From Flavobacteriales bacterium (GTDB lineage Bacteria; Bacteroidota; Bacteroidia; Flavobacteriales_D; Sanyastnellaceae): a stretch of 13,925 nucleotides of DNA. Of the stretch, positions 6,390-13,108 are shown in pieces. The stretch spans positions 1,860 to 15,784 of the forward strand of contig WTJL01000236.1 in assembly GCA_011524845.1 (NCBI GenBank), given 5' to 3'. The notes below the pieces were generated by a model. That model made no database searches. It was not told the origin of the DNA and was given only the letters and a program-made list of their open reading frames with translations. Numbering within the stretch: position 1 is the first letter of the stretch; each line of letters begins with the position of its first letter. The position numbers and the translations under genes were made by a program.

Positions 6390-9300
6390 CCGCAACAAGT
6401 GGACGTGCCCTTCCAGCAAGACTGGGCCGTCCTCCCGCTCGATGCGCACTTGCCACAGGTACACGCCATCCGGCGCGTAGTGATCGCCATTCTCCACATT
6501 GCCCAGCCACGGCACGTCAGGGTCGTCGGAGTAATGGACCAGTTCGCCCCAGCGGTTGAAGACCTTCATCCAGTACCCACGCAAGTCCTCGCCTTCCACG
6601 CGGAACACGTCGTTGATGCCGTCGTTGTTGGGGGTGAAACTCGTGGGAACGTAGACGGGGTAGTACATGTCCACGTAAGTGGAGTCCCTGCCCACACAGC
6701 CCGTGGTGTCGGCCGCCTGCAGCACGTACCACCCCGGTTCCACCACCGTCAAAATCGGATCCAAACACGTGGCGCAGTCCAAGTGCTCCGCGGGCGACCA
6801 CACCACGTCCAGTCCCGGCGCTTGGCCAAACAACTGCACCGTGTCCAACCACGCCACAATCCGGTCGGGTCCGGCATTGATTCCGGGCGGTTGGGTCACG
6901 TACACCGTCACCTCGTCGCTCGCCGTGCACCCTTCGCTGTCGGTGACGAAGACCGTGAACGTTTGGGTGAAGTTGGGGAAGACCGTCGTGCTGGCGTTGC
7001 CCGGCGAGCTCACCAGCTCAGCCGGCACCCACGTGAACGTCGAGTTGGGGTCGTTGCCTTCCGCAGACACCTCAAACAGCTCGCCGCGGCACATGCCTCC
7101 GTCCTCGGACGCGTAGGCTTCAGGAACCCTCACTTCAACCGTGATTTGGTCGGTGCCCGTGCCGCAGATGTTGGCAATGGACACGGTGAACGTCGTCGTC
7201 TCTTCCGGGGTGGCGTACGGGAATTGAAGGCCGGGGTCGTTCACAAACCCCGAGGGGCTCCAGAGCCATTGGTCCCCTTCGGCACCGGGCAACTGCACCC
7301 CAAAGCCCGCACAGATCTCCTCGGTGGGGTACACCTGATCGCCTGGGGGTCCCGGCACCACCGACACCGTGACCTCGGTTTCTCCCGAGCAGCCCAAATT
7401 GTCGGTGAGCACCACCGTGTAGGTCGTGGTTTGCTCCGGGGAGGCGTTGACCGTGGTGGCGTTGGGGTTGTCCAGCCCCACGGGAGGGAACCACGCGGCG
7501 TTGGCCGCGCCCTCGGCAATCAACGAGACGCTTTCGCCCAAGCAAATGGCCGTCGTCGACGGGGTCACTTCTGCCTGCACTGCCTGCACGAGCACGGTGA
7601 TCGACGCCTCGCCCTCGCCGCAATTGTTCACGTCCGTCACACTGAACGTGGTGGCGCCGACGGGGGGGGTGAGGTTTTGGACTGCGAGCGTTTCATCCTC
7701 AATCAACGGGTGCGGCGTCCAGACCAAATCCGACGAGCCGTTGGCAATCAACTGAACCTCCTCGCCCTCGCACACAGGCTCCACCGGCATGATGACCGGA
7801 CTCGGCGGTTGCTGAATGTTGACCTCTATTTCCGTATTGACAGGCTCCAAGCACCCCGCGGGATCGGTCACCGTCAAAATCACCGTGTACGAGCCCGGGC
7901 TGGGGAACGTGTGGGTGGGCTCGTATTCTGCGCTGGTGGAGTTGTCGTCAAACGTCCACAGGTACTCGTACCCCAGCGTCGAGGTGTTCTCAAATTCCAC
8001 GTCCAACCCGTCGCACAGCACCCCCTCCGTCGCCACGTCGATGCCCACTTCCAGCTCGCCCAACTCAAACTTGAACAGCCCGAGGTTGCAGTTGAAGCTG
8101 TCGTTGGTGGTGCTCCACGCGTTGGTCGTCGTGGGCATGTCGCTGTTTCCGCCGCACCCCGCGCACATGGCCTGGTACACCGTGCCGTCTTTGTCAAAAC
8201 GGGACGTGCCGCCGTCCACGTGTTCGTTGGACGTGCCACCGCCGAAGTAGGTCGCGTAGCTCAGGTCGGTGCCACCCGGACTCATCACCGCAAGCCAAAA
8301 ATCCCCATCGTTGGTGCTGGTTTGGAAGGCGTCATCGGTCGTCGGCATCCCGTTGATGCCCGACGAGAAAATGTAGGGGCTTGAATTGTTGGTGGAGCCG
8401 CCCCAGCCGCTGAGGTAAATCTCCCCGCAGTCGCTCACCAGAAAGGCCGTGGGGCTGATGTCCACACTCCCCACGTTGCCCGGGTCGCCAATGCGGGTGT
8501 GCCACACCAAATCGTCCAATGCCGGCGTGAAACACGCCACGAATTGACCCGCTTGGGGGCTGTCGCTGTACGTGCCCGCCGTCACCGGCTTGTTGCCGAT
8601 GCTTTGGCCGTAGAGGTACACCTGACCGATGGCGTCGATTTGGACGAAGTAGGCCTGGTCGTAGTTGTTGGTGCCAAACAGCGTGCCTCCCGTCGGCGCC
8701 CCGCCACCGGCGGCAAAGCGCATGGCGAATCCATCGGCCAGCCCGCCAAAGGTCACGTCGTCCCCGTCGGCCTGGACAGGGAAGTTGCCGGACGTCGTTC
8801 CGCCACACAGCACAGGCTCTCCGCCCGGGGTGAACTGCACCCCATACGCGGCGTCGTCGTCGCTTCCCCCCACAAACGTAGACCACTCCAGTGCGCTCAA
8901 ATCCGACGACATGCGGAACAGCACGGCGTCGGTGGACCCCCCGCCGTAGGCCGGGAACGGCGCATTGACCATGGGGAAGTCCGAGGCGCCCGTGACGCTG
9001 GCCACCCACGGACGGTCCTGGCTGTCTATGTTGATTTCGCCCCGAAACACGTCGCCGTAGTTGTACGCCAGCAGATCGCCGCGGTTCACCCCTGACGGCC
9101 CGTTGCACCCACCGACAAACGTCGACGACTCCAAGGCGCTGCCGCCCACGGCAGGTTCAAACTTCATGACAAACAGGCTCGACCCGTTGGGCAATCCTCC
9201 CCCGCCCGGGTAGTTGCAGCAGGCGTCGAGGTTGACGTTGCCGTTGCCGCAGAACGTCTCGTCGAAGGCCCCTGCCGTCACGGGAAAGTCGGACGACCCG

Positions 9301-10364
9301 GTGGTGCCCAGGACGTACATCGCGCCCTGGCTGTCCGTCACGATGCTCGACGGCACGTCGAGGTTGGACCCGCCAAAGACGGTGCTGTATTCGAGCGCGG
9401 TGCCGTCTGGACTGAACACCGACAGCCCGCAGTCGAACGGCGCCGTGCCAAAGGTCATTTCCGTGCTGATGGCGCCTGCCGTGGTGGGGTAGGTCCCAAA
9501 GTCTCCGTCCCACAGCGCCGTGCCCCCCATGGCCCGACCGTCGTCGTCGTACGCCGCGGTGAAGCCCCAGTTGGGTTGCGTCGCGCCGATGTAGGTCGAG
9601 AAGACGATGTCGGGATCGATGACAAGGGGCGCACTGGTGTCGTACGCACCCACCTCAAAGCGGACCACGTTCCCCTCGAGGAGGTACGCGACCTCGACGG
9701 GACTGACATGGCCGTCCACCACCTGATACGCGTACGGAGCGCCCCAACGGACCTCCGCCGTTTCGCCCAATTGAAGGTGCAGGCTTCCATCGGCCTGAAG
9801 CGAGAGGTCGGCACCGTCGTGGCGGATGGCCACGTCGGCCGGGTCCGCACCCGGCTCCACCATCCAGTCCTCCTTCCATCCCGGGCCGGGCAAGTCCGCC
9901 CGGTCGCCCGGGGACCGAGGCCCCACGCGCAAATCCACGCCGGGCCACACGTCCAACAGTTTGAACCGCGTTTCCGGCACCAAGCCCTCGGCCCATCGGG
10001 ACGGGTCCTGGCCTTTGTAGATGTTCACGCGGTGGTCCGCCGTGGCCAGGACTTCGCGAACCGGATGTTCGGCAGCGCCTTCCCACGTGACGCGCCACCC
10101 GTGGCTCACGAGCGGCCCTGTCGGTGCCGTGGCGCCTTCGAAGTGGTGGTCCCACAGCGCCTCGTACCCCTCGCCGGCCACCCACATGGTCATGCCGTCG
10201 GACTCCAGCCACGTCACGCCCCCGCCCCACTCGGCGCGCATCTGCGCCGGCACATCCCACTGCCCCTCGTTGGGGAGCCAGTGGAGGCCGGAAGTTTGGG
10301 CGGACAGGGAAGCGCAACACGCCAACCCAAGGACCACCCACAGAAGGGAGCGAACACGGGGCAT
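6387..10364 (-). CDS. large secreted beta-propeller/PKD/Ig-like protein with type IX secretion (gliding motility-type) C-terminal domain
   Basis: A 1325-residue secreted protein. Residues 1-23 are a signal peptide (MPRVRSLLWVVLGLACCASL, then SAQ). Residues ~25-250 resemble the N-terminal domain called DUF7948 (LPNEGQWDVPAQM). About 250-760 hold seven SBBP-type propeller repeats, 768-850 a PKD domain (LWTFDDNSTSAEYEPTHTF), and 850-1233 five tandem Ig-like modules. The last ~90 residues (VPTSFTPNNDGINDVFRVEG, then MKVFNRWGELVHY, ending VHLLR) are the gliding-motility-type C-terminal domain (TIGR04131), which sends proteins through the type IX secretion system. The product should reach the cell surface or medium and probably acts in adhesion or matrix; its ligand is unknown and no catalytic domain is visible. 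ATG 10364 is preferred over the TTG at 10367 because it directly begins the signal peptide. A -7 box ends 5 bases before this ATG. gpsA lies 80 bases upstream and the TfoX-like gene 9 bases downstream. Confidence 0.9.
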   Translation of the reverse strand: MPRVRSLLWVVLGLACCASLSAQTSGLHWLPNEGQWDVPAQMRAEWGGGVTWLESDGMTMWVAGEGYEALWDHHFEGATAPTGPLVSHGWRVTWEGAAEHPVREVLATADHRVNIYKGQDPSRWAEGLVPETRFKLLDVWPGVDLRVGPRSPGDRADLPGPGWKEDWMVEPGADPADVAIRHDGADLSLQADGSLHLQLGETAEVRWGAPYAYQVVDGHVSPVEVAYLLEGNVVRFEVGAYDTSAPLVIDPDIVFSTYIGATQPNWGFTAAYDDDGRAMGGTALWDGDFGTYPTTAGAISTEMTFGTAPFDCGLSVFSPDGTALEYSTVFGGSNLDVPSSIVTDSQGAMYVLGTTGSSDFPVTAGAFDETFCGNGNVNLDACCNYPGGGGLPNGSSLFVMKFEPAVGGSALESSTFVGGCNGPSGVNRGDLLAYNYGDVFRGEINIDSQDRPWVASVTGASDFPMVNAPFPAYGGGSTDAVLFRMSSDLSALEWSTFVGGSDDDAAYGVQFTPGGEPVLCGGTTSGNFPVQADGDDVTFGGLADGFAMRFAAGGGAPTGGTLFGTNNYDQAYFVQIDAIGQVYLYGQSIGNKPVTAGTYSDSPQAGQFVACFTPALDDLVWHTRIGDPGNVGSVDISPTAFLVSDCGEIYLSGWGGSTNNSSPYIFSSGINGMPTTDDAFQTSTNDGDFWLAVMSPGGTDLSYATYFGGGTSNEHVDGGTSRFDKDGTVYQAMCAGCGGNSDMPTTTNAWSTTNDSFNCNLGLFKFELGELEVGIDVATEGVLCDGLDVEFENTSTLGYEYLWTFDDNSTSAEYEPTHTFPSPGSYTVILTVTDPAGCLEPVNTEIEVNIQQPPSPVIMPVEPVCEGEEVQLIANGSSDLVWTPHPLIEDETLAVQNLTPPVGATTFSVTDVNNCGEGEASITVLVQAVQAEVTPSTTAICLGESVSLIAEGAANAAWFPPVGLDNPNATTVNASPEQTTTYTVVLTDNLGCSGETEVTVSVVPGPPGDQVYPTEEICAGFGVQLPGAEGDQWLWSPSGFVNDPGLQFPYATPEETTTFTVSIANICGTGTDQITVEVRVPEAYASEDGGMCRGELFEVSAEGNDPNSTFTWVPAELVSSPGNASTTVFPNFTQTFTVFVTDSEGCTASDEVTVYVTQPPGINAGPDRIVAWLDTVQLFGQAPGLDVVWSPAEHLDCATCLDPILTVVEPGWYVLQAADTTGCVGRDSTYVDMYYPVYVPTSFTPNNDGINDVFRVEGEDLRGYWMKVFNRWGELVHYSDDPDVPWLGNVENGDHYAPDGVYLWQVRIEREDGPVLLEGHVHLLR
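6666..7817 (-). repeat. five tandem Ig-like modules in the secreted protein
   Basis: Residues ~850-1233 of the large secreted protein consist of five modules of about 73-79 residues, beginning near 851, 927, 1006, 1079 and 1157. Each reads roughly C-x-G-E-x-V-x-L-x-A-x-G, then W-x-P-x-x-L or a close variant, then P-x-x-T-T-T-(Y/F)-T-V, then D-x-x-G-C and a closing T-V-x-V strand. The two Cys per module could form a disulfide after export. Examples are ICLGESVSLIAEG with TTTYTVVLTDNLGC, and MCRGELFEVSAEG with TQTFTVFVTDSEGC. The fifth module is the most divergent and lacks the first Cys pattern. Confidence 0.75.
8085..9617 (-). repeat. seven SBBP-type beta-propeller blades in the secreted protein
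   Basis: Seven repeats start with variants of S-T-(Y/F)-x-G-G, near residues 255 (FSTYIGA), 325 (YSTVFGG), 412 (SSTFVGG), 494 (WSTFVGG), 557 (GGTLFGT), 620 (WHTRIGD) and 701 (YATYFGG). Most then continue with a D-x-x-G-x-x-Y-x-x-G-x-T strand and a S-D-F-P-V-T-A-G-A-F-like end. Blade length varies from about 60 to 90 residues. Seven blades are consistent with one closed seven-bladed propeller, which is an inference from repeat count only. The last blade carries CAGCGGNSDMP. Confidence 0.7.
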
Positions 10365-10369
10365 CAAGA

Positions 10370-10398
10370 CGAAAGTACGGACGGCAACACGATGAGAA
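10370..10398 (-). promoter_or_regulatory. candidate promoter of the large secreted-protein gene
   Basis: On the minus strand TACTTTCG (10377-10370) is a good -7 element and ends 5 bases before ATG 10364. TTC (10398-10396) lies 18 bases upstream in place of TTG. The upstream element overlaps the hairpin that follows gpsA. A leaderless or near-leaderless mRNA is implied. Confidence 0.45.
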
Positions 10399-10427
10399 CC
10401 CTTGAGCCTGTGCTCAGGTTGCCCGTC
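10381..10427 (-). terminator. inverted repeats after gpsA, possible terminator
   Basis: Two nested pairings fall in the 80-base gap after the gpsA stop: an outer one between 10381-10388 (ACGGCAAC) and 10419-10427 (GTTGCCCGT, one bulged base), and an inner TGAGC/GCTCA hairpin at 10403-10416 with a CTGT loop. No T-run follows on the minus strand, so this is not a classical intrinsic terminator. It could equally be an operator overlapping the next promoter. Confidence 0.3.
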
Positions 10428-10444
10428 AGAAGACCCAAAAGAGG

Positions 10445-11431
10445 TTAGGACAGCTCGTCGCTGAGCAGGCGCATCTCGATGGACGGCGCCATTTTCTCGT
10501 GCAGGATCCGGTACACCGACTCGGCAATGGGGATGTCGACGTCGAACTTTTGGTTCAGGGCGTGGATGCCCTGCGATCCTGTGAAGCCCTCTGCCACCAT
10601 GTCCATTTCCAAGATGGCCGACTTGACCGTGTACCCCTTGCCGATCATGGTGCCGAGGGTGCGGTTTCGGCTGTGTGGGCTGTAAGCCGTGACGAGCAAA
10701 TCGCCGAGGTAAGGGCTGCCCTTGACGTCGCGGTCGATTTCGTGAACCGCGGCGAGGAAACGCTTCATCTCCTGGCTGGCGTTGCTCACGAGCACGCTGA
10801 TGAAGTTGTCGCCGTACCCGAGCCCGTGGGCGATGCCCGCCGCGATGGCGTAGACGTTTTTCAGGACGGCCGCGAGCTCGGCGCCGAAGACGTCGTCGCT
10901 GGTTTGGACCCGGATGTAACGGGTCTCAAGGCGCTCGGCCAACCAATCCGCATGGGACGACGTGGGGCAGGCCACCGTCAAGTAGCTCAGCTTCTCACGC
11001 GCCACCTCCTCCGCATGACACGGCCCGCAGATGATGCCGATGTTCTCGTAGGGAATCCCAAACGCCTTGTGCAGGTACCGCGCAGGAATGCTGTCGTACT
11101 CCGACACCATGCCCTTGATCGCAGAAAACACCACCTTCTTTTCCATCCCCGAGATGTTCCGCTCGCGGAAGGCGCTGTCGAGGTGCAGGCTCGGAATGAC
11201 CACCACCAGCACGTCGCAGGCGTCCACCACCGCTTGCATGTCGGTGGTGACGCGAAGCTTGTCTTTGGGGAAGCTGATGCTTTGGATGTACCTCGGGTTG
11301 TGGCCGTAGGTCATCAGTTCGTCGGCGGTCTCTTGGCCACGCACCCACCAGTGGAGCGTGTCGACGTTGTGGCACAGCATTTTGGCAATGGCTGTGGCCC
11401 AACTCCCGCTTCCAAGGATGCCGACGTTCAT
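10445..11431 (-). CDS. gpsA: NAD(P)H-dependent glycerol-3-phosphate dehydrogenase
   Basis: This cytoplasmic enzyme reduces dihydroxyacetone phosphate to sn-glycerol 3-phosphate, the backbone of phospholipids. It is 328 residues, the normal length. The Rossmann motif GILGSGSWATA is at residues 4-14, the conserved Lys106 lies in SAIKGM, IICGPCHAEEVA (133-144) corresponds to the usual GPSFAxEV segment, and the catalytic Lys191 lies in LKNVYAIAAGI. YGHNPRYI (42-49) replaces the common N-x-x-Y-L segment, as in other Bacteroidota versions. The segment CGPCHAEE has Cys-His where most bacteria have Ser-Phe. The ATG at 11431 directly precedes the glycine-rich loop and is the only sensible start. A TACATTTG box ends 5 bases before it. 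glyS is transcribed divergently. Confidence 0.95.
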   Translation of the reverse strand: MNVGILGSGSWATAIAKMLCHNVDTLHWWVRGQETADELMTYGHNPRYIQSISFPKDKLRVTTDMQAVVDACDVLVVVIPSLHLDSAFRERNISGMEKKVVFSAIKGMVSEYDSIPARYLHKAFGIPYENIGIICGPCHAEEVAREKLSYLTVACPTSSHADWLAERLETRYIRVQTSDDVFGAELAAVLKNVYAIAAGIAHGLGYGDNFISVLVSNASQEMKRFLAAVHEIDRDVKGSPYLGDLLVTAYSPHSRNRTLGTMIGKGYTVKSAILEMDMVAEGFTGSQGIHALNQKFDVDIPIAESVYRILHEKMAPSIEMRLLSDELS

Positions 11432-11436
11432 GGCCG

Positions 11437-11444
11437 CAAATGTA
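11437..11444 (-). promoter_or_regulatory. -7 element of the gpsA promoter
   Basis: TACATTTG on the minus strand is a perfect TAnnTTTG match and ends 5 bases before the gpsA ATG, implying a leaderless or near-leaderless transcript. No clean TTG is found 19 bases upstream; the expected position (about 11464-11466) falls inside the glyS promoter spacer. Confidence 0.55.
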
Positions 11445-11457
11445 ACAGGAACAAATC

Positions 11458-11487
11458 TTGGGGTGTCCGACCCGCGGCGTACCTTCG
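11458..11487 (+). promoter_or_regulatory. promoter of glyS
   Basis: TTG (11458-11460), a 19-base spacer and TACCTTCG (11480-11487) match the Bacteroidota promoter with one mismatch in the -7 box. Transcription would start near 11491, giving a leader of about 50 bases. This also argues against the in-frame TTG at 11458 as the start of the protein. Confidence 0.65.
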
Positions 11488-11501
11488 CGCGCGGAGCGCG
11501 C
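11487..11501 (+). other. short GC hairpin at the start of the glyS leader
   Basis: GCGCGC (11487-11492), a GGA loop and GCGCGC (11496-11501) form a perfect six-pair stem around the predicted transcription start. Whether it is formed in RNA depends on the true start site. The rest of the leader has no T-box features, as expected outside Gram-positive bacteria. Confidence 0.3.
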
Positions 11502-11541
11502 AGGCCTCAAGGCTTGGCCCCTCCCCAAAACACACGAAGAC

Positions 11542-13074
11542 ATGAGCGACGACGGATTGAAGAAAATCATCAGCCACGCGAAAGAGTACGGGTTTGTCTT
11601 TCCAAGCAGCGAGATCTACGACGGATTGAGCGCCGCCTACGACTACGGGCAACTCGGCAGCGAGCTGAAGAACAACATCAAGCAGTACTGGTGGACGGCC
11701 ATGGTCCGCATGAACGAGAACATCGTGGGCATCGACGCCGCGATTTTCATGCACCCCACGACCTGGAAGGCCTCCGGCCACGTCGACGCGTTCAACGATC
11801 CGCTCATCGACAACAAGGACAGCAAGAAGCGCTACCGCGCCGACGTCCTGATCGAGGAGCACATTGCCAAGATTGAGGCCAAAATCAACAAGGACGTCAC
11901 CAAGGCCAAGAAGCGGTTTGGCGACGACTTCGACGAGGCCCAGTTCCGCAGCACCAACCCCCAAGTCCTGCGCCGCCAAGGCGACATCGACTCCATCAAC
12001 GCCCGCTTCAAAGCGGCGATGGACGCCGAGGACCTCGCGGCCGTGAAGACCCTCATCGAAGACCTCGGCATCACCTGCCCGGTCAGCGGGTCGAAGAACT
12101 GGACCGACGTGCGTCAATTCAACCTGATGTTCAAGACCGAGCTCGGTGCCGTCAGTGGCGACTCGGGCGTGGTTTACCTCCGTCCCGAAACGGCGCAGGG
12201 CATCTTCGTGAACTACCTGAACGTGCAGAAGAGCGGGCGGATGAAGTTGCCGTTTGGCATTGCCCAAATCGGAAAGGCCTTCCGCAACGAGATCATCGCA
12301 CGTCAGTTCATTTTCCGCATGCGTGAATTCGAGCAGATGGAGATGCAATTCTTCATCAAGCCGGGCACGCAGGAAGAGTGGTACAACCACTGGAAAGAAG
12401 CCCGAATCAAGTGGCACAAAGCCCTCGGCCTCGGCGAGGAGAACTACCGTTTCCACGACCACGTCAAGCTGGCCCACTACGCGGACGCCGCATGCGACAT
12501 CGAGTTCAACTTCCCCATGGGCTTCAAAGAGCTCGAAGGCATCCACTCGCGCACGGACTTTGACTTGAAACAACACGAGGAGTTCAGCAACAAGAAGCTG
12601 CGCTACTTCGACCCCGAGACGCAAGAGAGCTACGTGCCCTACGTGCTGGAAACGTCCATCGGTCTCGACCGCATGTTCCTCGCCGTCCTCAGCAGCTCCC
12701 TCCGCGAGGAAACGCTCGAAGACGGCAGCGAGCGCACGGTGATGTCCATCCCGTTTGCCTTGGCGCCGGTCAAGGCCGCGGTGTTGCCGCTCATCAAAAA
12801 GGACGGCCTTCCCGAGAAGGCCCGCGAGATCCTCGCGCAACTGCAACTGCACCACAACGTCCAGTACGACGAGAAGGACGCCATCGGCCGTCGCTACCGT
12901 CGCCAAGACGCCATTGGAACGCCGCTGTGCATCACCGTGGACCACGACACCCTCGAGGACCACGCCGTGACCGTGCGCAACCGCGACACCATGAAGCAAG
13001 AGCGCATCGCCATCGCCGACCTGAACGCCTACGTCGACGGCTTGGTGAGCATGGCCTCCCTGTTTCAAGCCTGA
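11542..13074 (+). CDS. glyS: glycyl-tRNA synthetase, homodimeric class II
   Basis: The enzyme charges tRNA-Gly with glycine in the cytoplasm. It is the single-chain alpha2 type, 510 residues, not the alpha2beta2 GlyQ/GlyS type. The N-terminal region has the signature GFVFPSSEIYDGLSAAYDYG (17-36). The motif 1 area is around MNENIVGIDAAIFMHPTTW (57-75), LRPETAQGIFVNY (213-225) belongs to the active site, motif 2 is GKAFRNEI with FRMREFEQMEMQFF (244-271), and motif 3 is ETSIGLDRMFLA (370-381). Residues ~405-510 are the anticodon-binding domain (FALAPVKAAVLPL). In CPVSGSKNW (179-187) Ser182 replaces the second Cys of the CPxCG pair seen in many homologues. The frame extends upstream to 11458, but ATG 11542 lies after the promoter and gives the normal N-terminus. 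pgk follows after 34 bases. Confidence 0.95.
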   Translation: MSDDGLKKIISHAKEYGFVFPSSEIYDGLSAAYDYGQLGSELKNNIKQYWWTAMVRMNENIVGIDAAIFMHPTTWKASGHVDAFNDPLIDNKDSKKRYRADVLIEEHIAKIEAKINKDVTKAKKRFGDDFDEAQFRSTNPQVLRRQGDIDSINARFKAAMDAEDLAAVKTLIEDLGITCPVSGSKNWTDVRQFNLMFKTELGAVSGDSGVVYLRPETAQGIFVNYLNVQKSGRMKLPFGIAQIGKAFRNEIIARQFIFRMREFEQMEMQFFIKPGTQEEWYNHWKEARIKWHKALGLGEENYRFHDHVKLAHYADAACDIEFNFPMGFKELEGIHSRTDFDLKQHEEFSNKKLRYFDPETQESYVPYVLETSIGLDRMFLAVLSSSLREETLEDGSERTVMSIPFALAPVKAAVLPLIKKDGLPEKAREILAQLQLHHNVQYDEKDAIGRRYRRQDAIGTPLCITVDHDTLEDHAVTVRNRDTMKQERIAIADLNAYVDGLVSMASLFQA

Positions 13075-13108
13075 TTAAGACCCTGATTGACCAGCCCCAT
13101 TTGACCCC

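Noticed and set aside
6108..8384. A 758-codon open frame on the plus strand opposite the secreted protein and the TfoX-like gene
   Set aside because: It crosses two well-supported minus-strand genes, is dominated by Arg, His, Gly and Val, and shows no recognisable domain.
11458..11541. Longer glyS N-terminus starting at TTG 11458
   Set aside because: This region holds the promoter, and the extra 28 residues are not part of the family's usual N-terminus.
11428..13068. A 546-codon open frame on the minus strand opposite glyS
   Set aside because: Glycyl-tRNA synthetase motifs on the plus strand are unmistakable; this frame is a codon-bias shadow and runs into the gpsA start.
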